DNA of 24,611 nt from CAYLYP01 sp964387795 (GCA_964387795.1 CAYLYP010000045.1:1-24611), one strand, 5' to 3'; shown: positions 1-9,235, numbered from the stretch's first letter. Notes: generated by a model from the letters alone, not told the origin. Translations and numbers: made by a program.

Positions 1-1326
1 CCGGATATGACAAAAAAAGACCCCTATTATAAATCAGGCGACTACATAGGCATCAGCGGGATTGAGAAGTCTTATGAAAAAGAGCTGAGAGGTCGCAAAG
101 GGGTCCGTATAGTGATGGTAGATGTTTTAAACCGGGAGATAGGCCCCTTTCAGAAAGGCAGGTTCGACACTTCATCGGTAGCCGGTAAAAATCTCTATAC
201 AACCCTTGATGCAGAGCTTCAGGCCTATGGTGAGCGACTGATGCAGAACAAAAAGGGGAGTGTAGTAGCCATAGATCCCAAGACAGGGGAGATATTGGCC
301 CTAATAAGTGCGCCTTCTTATGATCCGGGTTTGCTTGTTGGGAGGATAAGGAACACAAACTATTCAATACTAAGCACTGATCCTTTAAAGCCATTGTTCA
401 ACCGTGCCCTGATGGCCCAATACCCCCCTGGGAGTACATTTAAAGTAGTGAATACCTTAATAGGGCTACAGGAAGGTGTTATAGTACCATCCACCCGATA
501 TAGCTGTCATGGAGGTTATGTTGCAGGGAGCATCAGGGTAGGGTGCCATAATCATGCATCGCCATTGGATGTAAAAGGCAGTATCCAGAATTCCTGTAAT
601 GCTTATTCCTGTAATGTATTCAGGAGTCTTTTGGATAGGAAAAAATTTCCAGACATAACAAGTGCTTTTAACAACTGGCGCAACCATGTTTTAAGTTTTG
701 GATTTGGCAATGTATTCAATAATGATTTGCCTTATGAGCTGAGCGGCTCCATACCAACGGCTGAATATTATGACCGCTATCATGGTAAGAACCGTTGGAA
801 GTCACTGACAGTTATATCCTTAGCCATCGGGCAGGGAGAGATAGGCGTAACGCCACTTCAACTGGCCAATCTGGTATCCATCGTTGCCAACAGGGGTTAT
901 TACTACACCCCTCATATTGTTAAAGCCATTGAACATCCCGATTCGATAAACAAGAAGTTTTCAACTCCCAAATATACAACCGTCGATCGGCAGCATTTTG
1001 ATTTGATGGCCGAAGCCATGAACCAGGTAATGAAAGCAGGTACAGGGGCTTACTCAAACATCGACAGCCTGAATATATGCGGTAAAACAGGTACGGTTCA
1101 AAACCCACATGGGGCCGACCACTCGATATTTATAGCCTTTGCACCAAAAGATGACCCCAAAATAGCCATATCAGTAATCATTGAAAATGCAGGCTTTGGT
1201 GCCACCTGGGCAGGACCTGTTGCCAGTTTGATGATCGAACGTTACCTCACCGGGAAAGTCAATCGTGAATGGTATGAAAAACGGATACTTGATGCAAACC
1301 TAATGAATGTAGCCCCTAAAAAATAG
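1..1326 (+). CDS. mrdA: Penicillin-binding protein 2 (peptidoglycan D,D-transpeptidase), 3' part
   Basis: This is the C-terminal part of a class B penicillin-binding protein. The frame is open to base 1, so the first ATG (base 7) is internal and the true start lies left of the window. The transpeptidase motifs are in order: SxxK as STFK with the nucleophile Ser encoded at 433-435, an SxN-type SCN within NSCNAYSCN, and KTGT with its Lys at 1084-1086. The first ~60 visible residues (ISGIEKSYEKELRG) match the end of the PBP dimerisation domain. It crosslinks lateral-wall peptidoglycan in the periplasm and acts with RodA, whose gene begins 8 nt after this stop codon. That pairing favours PBP2 over FtsI/PBP3. 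The N-terminal membrane anchor cannot be seen. Confidence 0.95.
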   Translation, partial: PDMTKKDPYYKSGDYIGISGIEKSYEKELRGRKGVRIVMVDVLNREIGPFQKGRFDTSSVAGKNLYTTLDAELQAYGERLMQNKKGSVVAIDPKTGEILALISAPSYDPGLLVGRIRNTNYSILSTDPLKPLFNRALMAQYPPGSTFKVVNTLIGLQEGVIVPSTRYSCHGGYVAGSIRVGCHNHASPLDVKGSIQNSCNAYSCNVFRSLLDRKKFPDITSAFNNWRNHVLSFGFGNVFNNDLPYELSGSIPTAEYYDRYHGKNRWKSLTVISLAIGQGEIGVTPLQLANLVSIVANRGYYYTPHIVKAIEHPDSINKKFSTPKYTTVDRQHFDLMAEAMNQVMKAGTGAYSNIDSLNICGKTGTVQNPHGADHSIFIAFAPKDDPKIAISVIIENAGFGATWAGPVASLMIERYLTGKVNREWYEKRILDANLMNVAPKK

Positions 1327-1334
1327 TTATCCCC

Positions 1335-2597
1335 ATGAGTCCACAAAAAGACCTGCTGAAAAAAATTGACAAGCCCTTGGTGCTATTATACCTGGCAATG
1401 ATTTTTCTGGGATGGATGAATATTTATGCTGCAGAGTATTCAGAGAGCCATCAGAACATACTTGATATATCCCAAAACTATGGCAAGCAATTGATATGGA
1501 TAATGACATCGCTTCTCTTAGCCATTGTGATTTTAAGCATTGATGCCAAATTCTTCACAACTTTTGCATATATCTTTTATGGGATAGTCATCTTTTTGTT
1601 GGTAGCAGTGTTGGCATTTGGCACCGAGGTAAATGCTTCAAAATCATGGTTTCAGATAGGTTTTGTAAGGATACAGCCGGCAGAGTTTTCAAAGTTTGTA
1701 ACTGCACTGGCCCTTGCAAAATATGTAAGCAGTATGAAAACGAGGGCCGTAAGCTTGAAAACAAAAATCCTTCCCTATATCATGATAGCAATCCCGATGG
1801 GATTTATCTTTTTACAAAATGATACAGGTTCGGCATTGGTATTTGCAGCATTTTCATTAGTTCTTTACCGCGAAGGCCTGTTATCGGGCTGGTTATTGCT
1901 TTTTGGCCTAGTTGCAGTATTGCTGTTTGTCCTGACACTTGTGATGAATGAGTTTTATGTGATTGGGGGCATCGTTGTTGTTTCAACCGTCTTATTGTAT
2001 TTTGTGAGAAAGAGAAGGGCCGACATGATACAGTTAATCATCCTTGCAGCAATCATGTCGTTTTATGTTTACTCGGTTGACTACGCATTTGAAAAGTTCC
2101 TCCAGCCCCATCAAAAAGAACGTATCACCGTATTGTTAGGTGAAAATGTTGATGCCAAGGGAGCAGGATATAACCTTGCCCAATCAAAAATAGCCATAGG
2201 ATCAGGGGGCTTTTGGGGCAAAGGATTTTTAAACGGGACACAGACAAAATTTAACTTTGTGCCCGAACAGGGTACGGATTTTATTTTTTGCACAGTAGGT
2301 GAAGAGTGGGGTTTTATGGGGAGCCTTGTAGTAATCCTTCTTTTTATGACATTGCTTGTCAGGATAATCATATTATCGGAAAAACAGCGATCGCATTTTA
2401 GCAGGGTTTATGGCTACAGCATTGCATCCATATTGTTCCTGCATTTTCTGATCAACATCGGTATGACCATCGGGCTGGTGCCCGTAATAGGGATCCCATT
2501 GCCATTTTTCAGCTATGGGGGTTCTTCCCTATGGGGCTTTACAATCATGTTGTTTGTATTTATCAAGCTTGATTCAAAAAGGCTGGATTTGTTATAA
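1335..2597 (+). CDS. rodA: RodA, SEDS-family peptidoglycan glycosyltransferase
   Basis: This 420-residue polytopic membrane protein has about ten hydrophobic segments. It carries the FtsW/RodA/SpoVE signatures: a GSGGFWGKGFLNGTQTK stretch followed by FVPEQGTDFIF, and a C-terminal IGLVPVIGIPLPFFSYGGSS block. The family polymerises lipid II into glycan strands during cell elongation and forms a complex with a class B PBP. Here that partner is the PBP2 gene 8 nt upstream, so the two are surely co-transcribed. There is no Shine-Dalgarno sequence before the ATG, which is normal for this phylum. Length is typical for the family. The PBP2 linkage is the main reason to prefer RodA to FtsW. Confidence 0.95.
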   Translation: MSPQKDLLKKIDKPLVLLYLAMIFLGWMNIYAAEYSESHQNILDISQNYGKQLIWIMTSLLLAIVILSIDAKFFTTFAYIFYGIVIFLLVAVLAFGTEVNASKSWFQIGFVRIQPAEFSKFVTALALAKYVSSMKTRAVSLKTKILPYIMIAIPMGFIFLQNDTGSALVFAAFSLVLYREGLLSGWLLLFGLVAVLLFVLTLVMNEFYVIGGIVVVSTVLLYFVRKRRADMIQLIILAAIMSFYVYSVDYAFEKFLQPHQKERITVLLGENVDAKGAGYNLAQSKIAIGSGGFWGKGFLNGTQTKFNFVPEQGTDFIFCTVGEEWGFMGSLVVILLFMTLLVRIIILSEKQRSHFSRVYGYSIASILFLHFLINIGMTIGLVPVIGIPLPFFSYGGSSLWGFTIMLFVFIKLDSKRLDLL

Positions 2598-2651
2598 AAG
2601 GCAAACAGCCCCAGATAAAACAGAAAAGATGGACCGAACATATTTGCATAC

Positions 2652-2676
2652 GGTGGCTTCGACAAGCTCAGCCACC
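2652..2676. repeat. Palindromic REP-like element in the rodA-nadK gap
   Basis: A perfect 7-bp inverted repeat, GGTGGCT (2652-2658) and AGCCACC (2670-2676), encloses an 11-nt core TCGACAAGCTC. Inside it a competing small hairpin is possible, GCTT (2656-2659) with AAGC (2664-2667) around CGAC. Weaker flanking arms TTTGC (2643-2647) and GCAAA (2687-2691) are also complementary. No T-run follows, so it does not look like an intrinsic terminator. From memory, the core TTCGACAAGCTCAG recurs in intergenic palindromes of many environmental bacteria. I see only this copy in the window. Confidence 0.5.
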
Positions 2677-2732
2677 TTACTAAATAGCAAACATAGAGTT
2701 CCACCCGACCTTAAACTTAAAAATATTTACGG

Positions 2733-3611
2733 ATGAAGATTGCACTTTTTGGCAGGACCTTTGATCATGACTACATCAATGAAATCCAGTTTTTAATCAA
2801 TGAGCTGGAGAAAAAGGACTGTACCATACTCATCCATGAGCCTTTTTATAAATTTATCAGCCCATTTGTAAGGTATGTAAAAGAGCCCTTATTATTCAAC
2901 AACCATGAAGACCTTGATAAGGACACATTTTGCCTGATAAGTATAGGGGGCGATGGCACATTGCTCGATACGCTTATGTTAATAAGGGATTCGGGCATAC
3001 CAGTTTTCGGAATAAACACCGGACGCTTAGGTTTTTTATCAGCCATTTCAACATCAGAAATCCATCTGGCCATTCAGGCAATCCTTGAAAGAAAATTTGA
3101 AACAGAAGCCCGTTCGGTGCTTCAGCTCTCCACCAACTCCCAATTGTTCAGCCCGTTTAACTTTGCATTAAATGAACTGAGCGTATTGAAGAGAGATAAC
3201 TCAACAATGATTACAATAAGTGCTTATATCAATGAAAAATATCTAAGCACATATTGGGCAGATGGGCTCATTGTTGCTACGCCAACCGGCTCAACAGGGT
3301 ATTCTCTAAGCTGTGGCGGGCCAATCATTGCACCTGAATCCCAAAACTTTGTAATCACTCCGATTTCGTCACATAACCTTACCGTTCGGCCTATTGTAGT
3401 CCCCGACAACTCAAGCATAAAACTAAAGGTTGAAGGAAGGATACAGGAATTCCTGGTATATCTGGATTCCAGGGCACAGCCCCTTGATACGTCTATTGAG
3501 CTAACGATAACAAAAGGCAATTTTTATTTCAACCTGATTCGCCTGGAAAACTCAAATTTCTTTAAAACAATAAGGAATAAACTTGCCTGGGGGCTTGATA
3601 AAAGAAATTAA
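2733..3611 (+). CDS. nadK: NAD kinase
   Basis: This 292-residue ATP-NAD kinase phosphorylates NAD+ to NADP+ in the cytoplasm. The family motifs are all present: the GGDGT loop with the catalytic Asp at residue 74, NTGRLGFLS, the NE pair in ALNELSV, and the glycine-rich ADGLIVATPTGSTGYSLSCGGP segment. Length is normal. The 135-bp gap after rodA holds a palindrome but no clear promoter, so it may be read with rodA. The ATG at 2733 is the best start because the FGRTFDH beta-strand that begins the Rossmann-like fold follows directly. A nadK gene near uppS and bamA is, as I recall, common in this phylum. NadB later in the window serves the same cofactor pathway but is in a different operon. Confidence 0.96.
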   Translation: MKIALFGRTFDHDYINEIQFLINELEKKDCTILIHEPFYKFISPFVRYVKEPLLFNNHEDLDKDTFCLISIGGDGTLLDTLMLIRDSGIPVFGINTGRLGFLSAISTSEIHLAIQAILERKFETEARSVLQLSTNSQLFSPFNFALNELSVLKRDNSTMITISAYINEKYLSTYWADGLIVATPTGSTGYSLSCGGPIIAPESQNFVITPISSHNLTVRPIVVPDNSSIKLKVEGRIQEFLVYLDSRAQPLDTSIELTITKGNFYFNLIRLENSNFFKTIRNKLAWGLDKRN

Positions 3612-3631
3612 CAGGTAAAAAGTCCTGTTTT
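3610..3631 (+). terminator. Weak hairpin at the nadK stop codon
   Basis: A 6-bp stem AACAGG (3610-3615) with CCTGTT (3624-3629) overlaps the nadK stop codon and runs into a short TTTT. The stem and T-run are weak, so it may act only as partial termination before the promoter that follows. Confidence 0.35.
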
Positions 3632-3641
3632 ATTCTAAAAC

Positions 3642-3672
3642 TTGCTTCATATCGCAATTTTAATTATTTTTG
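3642..3672 (+). promoter_or_regulatory. Bacteroidota-type promoter for the DUF6089 genes
   Basis: TTG (3642-3644), 20 nt, then TATTTTTG (3665-3672) matches the -33 TTTG / -7 TAnnTTTG consensus of the primary sigma factor in this phylum. It would give a leader of roughly 140 nt before the ATG at 3819. A TGTAA/TTACA inverted repeat (3707-3720) lies within that leader. Confidence 0.6.
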
Positions 3673-3818
3673 TCATTTGGAAATTAATGCTTTAACAATT
3701 TGCTTTTGTAATGTTTTACATTCGGTTTGGTTTTTATCATAAAAACAATGTAAGACCTTGCATCCGTCAAGTTTTCAGGGATCATAAAAAACCACGTTGA
3801 GAGTTTAAAAAAAATCTT

Positions 3819-4796
3819 ATGAGAAAATCCGGCCTTACCCTTCTAATTTTCTTCTTGATGATTTGCGCAACAGCATCCGGACAAAGATGGAAACGCGACC
3901 GTGAACATATTTTCTTCAGTATGGGAGCCACAGCTTTTCTTGGAGACCTTGGCGGAGCAAACAACATTGGTAAAAATGGCCCGCAAGACCTTGACCTGTC
4001 AGCCATGCGGCCATCACTGATGGCTGGTTTCAGGTATAAGCTTTTACAGGATGTAGCTATCAGGGGGACACTTGCCTTTGGATATGTCTCAGGCAATGAC
4101 AAAAACACGCAGGAGATTTTCAGGAACAACAGGAACATCCACTTCCGTTCAACAATCACAGAACTCTCTGTTCAGGGAGAATACTATTTTTTCTCGACAC
4201 AAAGGGAAGGGGCACGTTACAGGCGTTTAACACGCTCAAGGTCAAATTTTGGATTTTCGTTCAATTCGTATGTGTTTTTAGGTGTTGGAGGATTCTACTA
4301 TAATCCTGAGGCCTATTTTGAATCAGCCAATTATAACGGCTCCGTTCCTGCCGACCAACTACCTGCAGATGGATGGTATAAGCTCCGTGAGTTAAAAACC
4401 GAAGGACAGGGTTACTTTACCACAAGGAAAGAATACTCCCCTTTTCAGTTAACATTCCCTGCCGGAATTGGTTTTTCATTTGGCATCACAGATAATCTTT
4501 GGATTGGATTAGAAGTAGGATATCGCACCACATTTACCGACTATATTGATGATGTGAGCACAACTTATGTTGATCCGGCTGTATTTAGCATTATTCACAG
4601 CTCCAACCCACAAAATATTGCTTTGGCAGAATACTTTGCCAATCCAACAATCAACACATTGGGGTCAAATGTTACAGCCCCATCCCAGCAAAGAGGGGAC
4701 CCAAATAACACAGATTCATTTGTGTTTTCAATGATAACAATGCATTTTAAAATGCCTCAGGCAAGAAGGACATATGGAACAAGGAGATTCAGATAA
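3819..4796 (+). CDS. DUF6089-like outer-membrane beta-barrel protein, copy 1
   Basis: This 325-residue exported protein starts with a signal peptide (MRKSGLTLLIFFLMICATASG, then QRW). The mature part alternates short amphipathic beta-strands with glycine/aromatic turns (FFSMGATAFLGDLGG, YVFLGVGGFYYNPEAY, FPAGIGFSFGITDNLWIGLEVGYRTTFTDY). It ends in a barrel-like strand motif, FVFSMITMHFKM. This fits a small outer-membrane beta-barrel. It resembles the DUF6089 family that sits beside uppS and bamA in many Bacteroidota. Its function is not known to me; the context suggests a role in envelope assembly. It shares the DDVSTTY motif and a terminal RGDPN block with the next gene, so the two are tandem paralogues. 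Confidence 0.8.
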   Translation: MRKSGLTLLIFFLMICATASGQRWKRDREHIFFSMGATAFLGDLGGANNIGKNGPQDLDLSAMRPSLMAGFRYKLLQDVAIRGTLAFGYVSGNDKNTQEIFRNNRNIHFRSTITELSVQGEYYFFSTQREGARYRRLTRSRSNFGFSFNSYVFLGVGGFYYNPEAYFESANYNGSVPADQLPADGWYKLRELKTEGQGYFTTRKEYSPFQLTFPAGIGFSFGITDNLWIGLEVGYRTTFTDYIDDVSTTYVDPAVFSIIHSSNPQNIALAEYFANPTINTLGSNVTAPSQQRGDPNNTDSFVFSMITMHFKMPQARRTYGTRRFR

Positions 4797-4876
4797 TTTT
4801 TATTACTTCATATACTATTTTGCTTTTTCCCCCGTTTCTTATGCAAAAGCAACCTGGTAATAAATATTGTTTGACA

Positions 4877-5713
4877 ATGAATTTTTTGTTTAAATCCTTC
4901 CTATCAACTGTAATAACAGCAGTTATCCTAATCTTTACCAGCATTAAGGCCGATGCACAAAGGCATGAGTTTGGTGTTTTTGGCGGTGGTTCATTTTATA
5001 TGGGCGACCTGAACCCAATAATGCCTTTCCTGTCTTCAAGGCCGGCATTCGGAGGCCTGTACCGGCTAAACTTTGACAAACATGTTTCAATAAGGGCAAA
5101 TGTCCTCAGAGGGTATGTGAAGGGCGATGATGCACTATTAAAGTTTAATGCCGAAAGGAACTTAAGCTTTAAGTCGAGCATCACAGAGATATCAGGTCAA
5201 TTAGAGGTAAACTTCAAGCCTTTTTTGCCGGGAGATAAAAAAAACAAAAAGACACCTTATCTCTTTGGAGGTTTTGGCGTTTTTAAATTTAACCCCAAAG
5301 CGCAGATAGATGGTGAATGGTACCGGCTGCAACCCTTAGGCACTGAAGGTCAGGGGACGGAAGCGCAGGCAGACCGGGATAAATATTCATTAACAGCATT
5401 TTCAATCTTATTTGGGATGGGCTATAAGATGAACCTCACCAAAAGGTTGACATTATGTTTTGAATGGGGCATGCGGACAACCACAACAGACTATCTGGAT
5501 GATGTAAGCACTACCTATCCAAGCCAATCGGCAATGGGAGAGATGAACGAAGTTGCCCGCATCCTTTCAGACCGGTCATTGACCAACCAGGGGAATAATG
5601 CAACATATCAAAGAGGGAACCCTTCGACAAAAGACTGGTATTCATTTGCCGGGATATATCTGACCTATCGGCTGAAAGACAGGGTAAAGTATTCCTGCCC
5701 CACATATAATTAA
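4877..5713 (+). CDS. DUF6089-like outer-membrane beta-barrel protein, copy 2
   Basis: A second exported barrel-type protein, 279 residues from the ATG at 4877. The frame is open back to an ATG at 4820. I prefer 4877 because a clean signal peptide begins there (MNFLFKSFLSTVITAVILIF, cleavage near ADAQ), while the 19 extra residues are polar and unlike a leader. It shares with copy 1 the pattern GGGSFYMGDL, the phrase NLSFKSSITEISGQ (copy 1: NIHFRSTITELSVQ), YLDDVSTTYPS, RGNPSTKDWYSF and a final barrel strand GIYLTYRLK. It is therefore a diverged duplicate. A KNKKTPYLFGGFGVF stretch parallels SYVFLGVGGFYY in copy 1. The specific function is unknown. It lies 86 bp before uppS on the same strand. 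Confidence 0.8.
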   Translation: MNFLFKSFLSTVITAVILIFTSIKADAQRHEFGVFGGGSFYMGDLNPIMPFLSSRPAFGGLYRLNFDKHVSIRANVLRGYVKGDDALLKFNAERNLSFKSSITEISGQLEVNFKPFLPGDKKNKKTPYLFGGFGVFKFNPKAQIDGEWYRLQPLGTEGQGTEAQADRDKYSLTAFSILFGMGYKMNLTKRLTLCFEWGMRTTTTDYLDDVSTTYPSQSAMGEMNEVARILSDRSLTNQGNNATYQRGNPSTKDWYSFAGIYLTYRLKDRVKYSCPTYN

Positions 5714-5799
5714 TCAATTTGAAGGGATTTCTTTTAAATATCAAAACATTTTGAGAAATTTGTGCCGCATTGTAATAAAAGTTTTCATTAAAAATAAAA

Positions 5800-6525
5800 A
5801 TGGATTTAAAAAATCAAATTGACCCGAATAAGCTCCCTGCCCATGTAGCTGTGATAATGGATGGCAATGGAAGATGGGCACAACAAAGAGGGAAGGAAAG
5901 GGTCTTTGGCCATCAGAATGCCATTGATGCTGTAAGGGCAACCATTGAAGCGGCAGCTGAAGTTGGGGTGCGTTACCTTACCCTGTATGCCTTCTCAACA
6001 GAAAACTGGGACAGGCCAAAGAATGAAGTAGATACGCTTATGGAGCTTCTTGTGAATGCCATTAGGAATGAAACAGAAGCGCTTAATAAAAACGGGGTGC
6101 AACTACGTGCCATCGGGGACCTTAAATCACTCCCGGATGAATGTTACGCAAGTTTAATGGAAGCTGTTGAACTTACAAAACACAATACAAAACTCACTGT
6201 TATAATATCACTGAGCTATAGTTCGCGGTGGGAATTAACAAAGGCGATGACACAGATAGCCCAAAAAGTAAAAAATGGGTTGATTGAGCCTGAAGAAATT
6301 ACCCAACAATCAATAATAGATGAACTGGAAACAGCATCATATCCTGATCCGGACTTATTAATAAGGACAAGCGGAGAGATGAGGATATCGAACTTCCTGC
6401 TATGGCAAATAGCTTATGCAGAGCTTTATTTCACACCTTTGTTATGGCCTGATTTCAGGAAAGACCATTTCTATGAAGCGCTACTTGATTACCAGAAAAG
6501 AAACCGCAGATTTGGAAAAGTTTAG
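5800..6525 (+). CDS. uppS: Isoprenyl transferase (undecaprenyl diphosphate synthase)
   Basis: This 241-residue cis-prenyltransferase adds isopentenyl units to farnesyl diphosphate to make C55 undecaprenyl diphosphate, the lipid carrier for peptidoglycan and surface glycans. Motifs run in order: HVAVIMDGNGRWA with the catalytic Asp21, GHQNAIDAV, YAFSTENWDRP, and DPDLLIRTSGEMRISNFLLWQ with substrate-binding Arg189 and Arg195, then AYAELYFTPLLWPDF. Length is normal. The residue after GE is Met, where Gln or His is more usual; the flanking arginines are kept, so activity is expected. The A-rich leader before the ATG is typical of the phylum and no Shine-Dalgarno is seen. It lies in the same direction as bamA, 101 bp upstream. 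Confidence 0.97.
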   Translation: MDLKNQIDPNKLPAHVAVIMDGNGRWAQQRGKERVFGHQNAIDAVRATIEAAAEVGVRYLTLYAFSTENWDRPKNEVDTLMELLVNAIRNETEALNKNGVQLRAIGDLKSLPDECYASLMEAVELTKHNTKLTVIISLSYSSRWELTKAMTQIAQKVKNGLIEPEEITQQSIIDELETASYPDPDLLIRTSGEMRISNFLLWQIAYAELYFTPLLWPDFRKDHFYEALLDYQKRNRRFGKV

Positions 6526-6535
6526 TATTTTTACT

Positions 6536-6548
6536 GCTGTATTACAGC
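6536..6548. repeat. 13-bp palindrome after uppS
   Basis: GCTGTA-T-TACAGC is a perfect 6-1-6 inverted repeat beginning 10 bp after the uppS stop, in the uppS-bamA gap. No T-run follows. It could be an operator or a chance palindrome. Confidence 0.3.
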
Positions 6549-6626
6549 GTCTTAACATAGTTTAAGAGTTTTTTATGGCACCCAATTGTATTTTTTTCTA
6601 ACATTGACACGTTTTACAATAAAAAT

Positions 6627-9161
6627 ATGGCAACAAGCCCACTTATGAAAATTTCAGACTACATGAAACATGTTCTCATTTTAATAGCACTGTTAGCACT
6701 CCCTTTGCTTTCAATATCACAAACAATTATTTCCCGGGAGGATATCCGAATAGATTACAACAATCCCAGGGAATATGAAATTGGGGGCATTACCATTACA
6801 GGGGTTCAATATCTTGACCATAATATTGTGCTTATGGTGTCACAACTGGAAGTGGGCAAAAAAATCATGGTTCCCGGGGAAGATATCACCAAAGCGATTG
6901 ATAACCTTTGGAAACAAGGTCTTTTTCAGAATGTAAAAATAACAGCTACCTCCATTCAGGGCAACCTGATTTTCCTGGACATTGAATTACAGGAAAAACC
7001 AAGGTTGTCATTTTATTCTTTCGAAGGCGTTAAAAAGACAGATGCTGATAACTTACGCGACAGGTTAAAAATTGTAAGAGGTGATGTTGTAAATGATAAC
7101 ATGATTATCAACTCCGAAAACTCAATCAAGAACTATTTTATTGACAAAGGTTATTTAAAACCAAGTGTAAGTGTAATTATAACCAAAGATACCGTGAGGT
7201 TGAACAATGTGATTCTTGAATTTAACATTGATAAGGGTTACAGGACAAAAATCAAAGAGATAAATATATATGGCAATGAGAGCCTATCGGATGGGAAGAT
7301 AAAAAAATCAATGAAGAAAACACGGCCAAAGTCGCTTCGTTTTCTGTTTTCATCATCCAAATTTAATCAGGATTTATACCGCGAAGACCTTGCAGGAGTG
7401 ATAGACCGTTATCACGAAGAAGGGAAAAGGGATGCCATCATCTATAAAGACTCCATTTATTTTGTTGCAGAAAACCGTATCAACATTGACCTTTATATTG
7501 ATGAGGGCAACACATATTATTACCGGGACATCAAATGGATTGGGAACACAAAATATGAATCCGACATCCTCTCACAGGTATTGGGGATAAAAGAAGGAGA
7601 CAGATACAACCAGAAGCTTCTGGATAAAAACCTATATATGAATACCGAAGGGATGGATGTAAGTTCCCTTTATCTTGACGATGGGTATCTATTCTTTAAT
7701 GTCTCACCTGTAGAAGTAAGGGTTGAGAATGATTCTATCGACCTTGAACTACGTCTTTATGAAGGGCAGCAGGCCCGCATCAACAAAGTCATATTGAAAG
7801 GGAACACAAAAACAAATGACCATGTTGTAATGCGTGAAATCCGTACCCGTCCCGGGCAGCTATTCTCACGTAGTGATATAATGAGAAGCCAGAGAGAGCT
7901 GGCAACGCTGGGATATTTTGACCAGGAGAAACTTGGTATCAATCCTAAGCCCAATCCAGCCGATGGAACTGTTGATATAGAATATATTGTTGAAGAGACT
8001 TCCAGTGACCAGATTGAATTATCAGGAGGTTGGGGTGCAGGACGTATTATCGGCACCCTGGGTGTTACATTTAACAATTTCTCAATCCGCAATATCTTTA
8101 AAAAAGAAGCCTACCGTCCCCTACCCTCAGGAGATGGGCAAAAACTCTCATTAAGGGCACAGACCTACGGTTCAGGTTATTTTTCATACTCAGCATCCTT
8201 TGTTGAGCCTTGGCTTGGAGGCAAAAGGCCAAACTCATTAAGTTTATCTTTTTACCGTTCTTATTATAATAACGGTTACGCAAAAGAAGACAAGCTTTTC
8301 GGATCGTTTAACATTACCGGTTTTTCAGCAGGCTTAAGCAAACGCCTCACTGTGCCTGATGACTTTTTCTTTTTACAACAATCAATAGGTTATCAGCAAT
8401 ACAGCGTTAAGAACTATCAGATTTCTTCGCTGTATAACAATGGCGTATCCAACATTATTTCATACAATGTTTCGTTTGGGCGTAATTCAATTGATGCCCC
8501 AATTTATCCAAGAGGCGGGTCTGAAATATTGCTTTCAATGCAACTTACCCCCCCTTATAGCCTGATTTCGGGAAAAGATTTTTCGGAAGCAACAACAGAA
8601 GAAAAGTTTAAGTGGCTCGAATATCATAAGTGGAAGTTCAATACCTCATGGTTTACACGCATAGCGGGCGACCTGGTATTAAGCACCCGTACCCGTTTTG
8701 GATTGATAGGACAGTATAATAAGTCAATTGGGATTTCACCTTTTGAACGCTTCTTCCTTGGGGGCGATGGCTTAACCGGATACCAGATGGATGGGCGTGA
8801 AATTATAGCACTCAGGGGATACGAAGATTATTCCTTAACTCCATTTTCAGGTTCTTCTTCAAATTATATCGGAGGTACCATATTTAATAAATACACAATG
8901 GAACTCAGGTACCCGGTTTCCTTAAACCCAATGGCAACCATTTATCTGTTGGGCTTTGTTGAAGCAGGGAATGCATGGTCGAGCTTTAAAGAATTCAATC
9001 CATTTGATGTGAAACGCTCGGCAGGTTTTGGCCTAAGGGTTTATCTGCCAATGTTCGGGCTTCTGGGTCTTGACTGGGGTTATGGATTTGATGAGATACC
9101 AGGACAAACAGATGCCAATAAAGGACAGTTCCACTTCTCAATTGGTCAATCAATAGATTAA
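6627..9161 (+). CDS. bamA: Outer-membrane protein assembly factor BamA
   Basis: This 844-residue Omp85 protein inserts beta-barrel proteins into the outer membrane. A signal peptide is clear from Met13 (MKHVLILIALLALPLLSISQ); the ATG at 6663 is therefore a serious alternative start, and I keep 6627 because it follows an A-rich leader. POTRA-type repeats start near residue 50 (EIGGITITGVQYLDHNIV) and continue through IKEINIYGNESLSDGKI and INKVILKGNTKTNDHVV. The barrel starts near residue 465 (IELSGGWGAGRIIGTLGV) and includes FERFFLGGDGL and the conserved LRGYED of the barrel loop 6 region. The final strand ends FHFSIGQSID. It stands between uppS and two skp genes, the usual setting. Residues 225-245 form a basic patch (KKSMKKTRPKSLRF) between POTRAs. 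Confidence 0.95.
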   Translation: MATSPLMKISDYMKHVLILIALLALPLLSISQTIISREDIRIDYNNPREYEIGGITITGVQYLDHNIVLMVSQLEVGKKIMVPGEDITKAIDNLWKQGLFQNVKITATSIQGNLIFLDIELQEKPRLSFYSFEGVKKTDADNLRDRLKIVRGDVVNDNMIINSENSIKNYFIDKGYLKPSVSVIITKDTVRLNNVILEFNIDKGYRTKIKEINIYGNESLSDGKIKKSMKKTRPKSLRFLFSSSKFNQDLYREDLAGVIDRYHEEGKRDAIIYKDSIYFVAENRINIDLYIDEGNTYYYRDIKWIGNTKYESDILSQVLGIKEGDRYNQKLLDKNLYMNTEGMDVSSLYLDDGYLFFNVSPVEVRVENDSIDLELRLYEGQQARINKVILKGNTKTNDHVVMREIRTRPGQLFSRSDIMRSQRELATLGYFDQEKLGINPKPNPADGTVDIEYIVEETSSDQIELSGGWGAGRIIGTLGVTFNNFSIRNIFKKEAYRPLPSGDGQKLSLRAQTYGSGYFSYSASFVEPWLGGKRPNSLSLSFYRSYYNNGYAKEDKLFGSFNITGFSAGLSKRLTVPDDFFFLQQSIGYQQYSVKNYQISSLYNNGVSNIISYNVSFGRNSIDAPIYPRGGSEILLSMQLTPPYSLISGKDFSEATTEEKFKWLEYHKWKFNTSWFTRIAGDLVLSTRTRFGLIGQYNKSIGISPFERFFLGGDGLTGYQMDGREIIALRGYEDYSLTPFSGSSSNYIGGTIFNKYTMELRYPVSLNPMATIYLLGFVEAGNAWSSFKEFNPFDVKRSAGFGLRVYLPMFGLLGLDWGYGFDEIPGQTDANKGQFHFSIGQSID

Positions 9162-9235
9162 AGACAAAAAAACAAAACGTTGAGTTTTTGGCTTACTTTT
9201 TGATTAGAAAGGCCAATAGTATAAACTCATAAATT

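Noticed and set aside
2515..2736. A 73-residue plus-strand ORF across the end of rodA and the gap before nadK
   Set aside because: It overlaps the end of rodA in another frame, contains the palindrome, and its peptide has no recognisable features.
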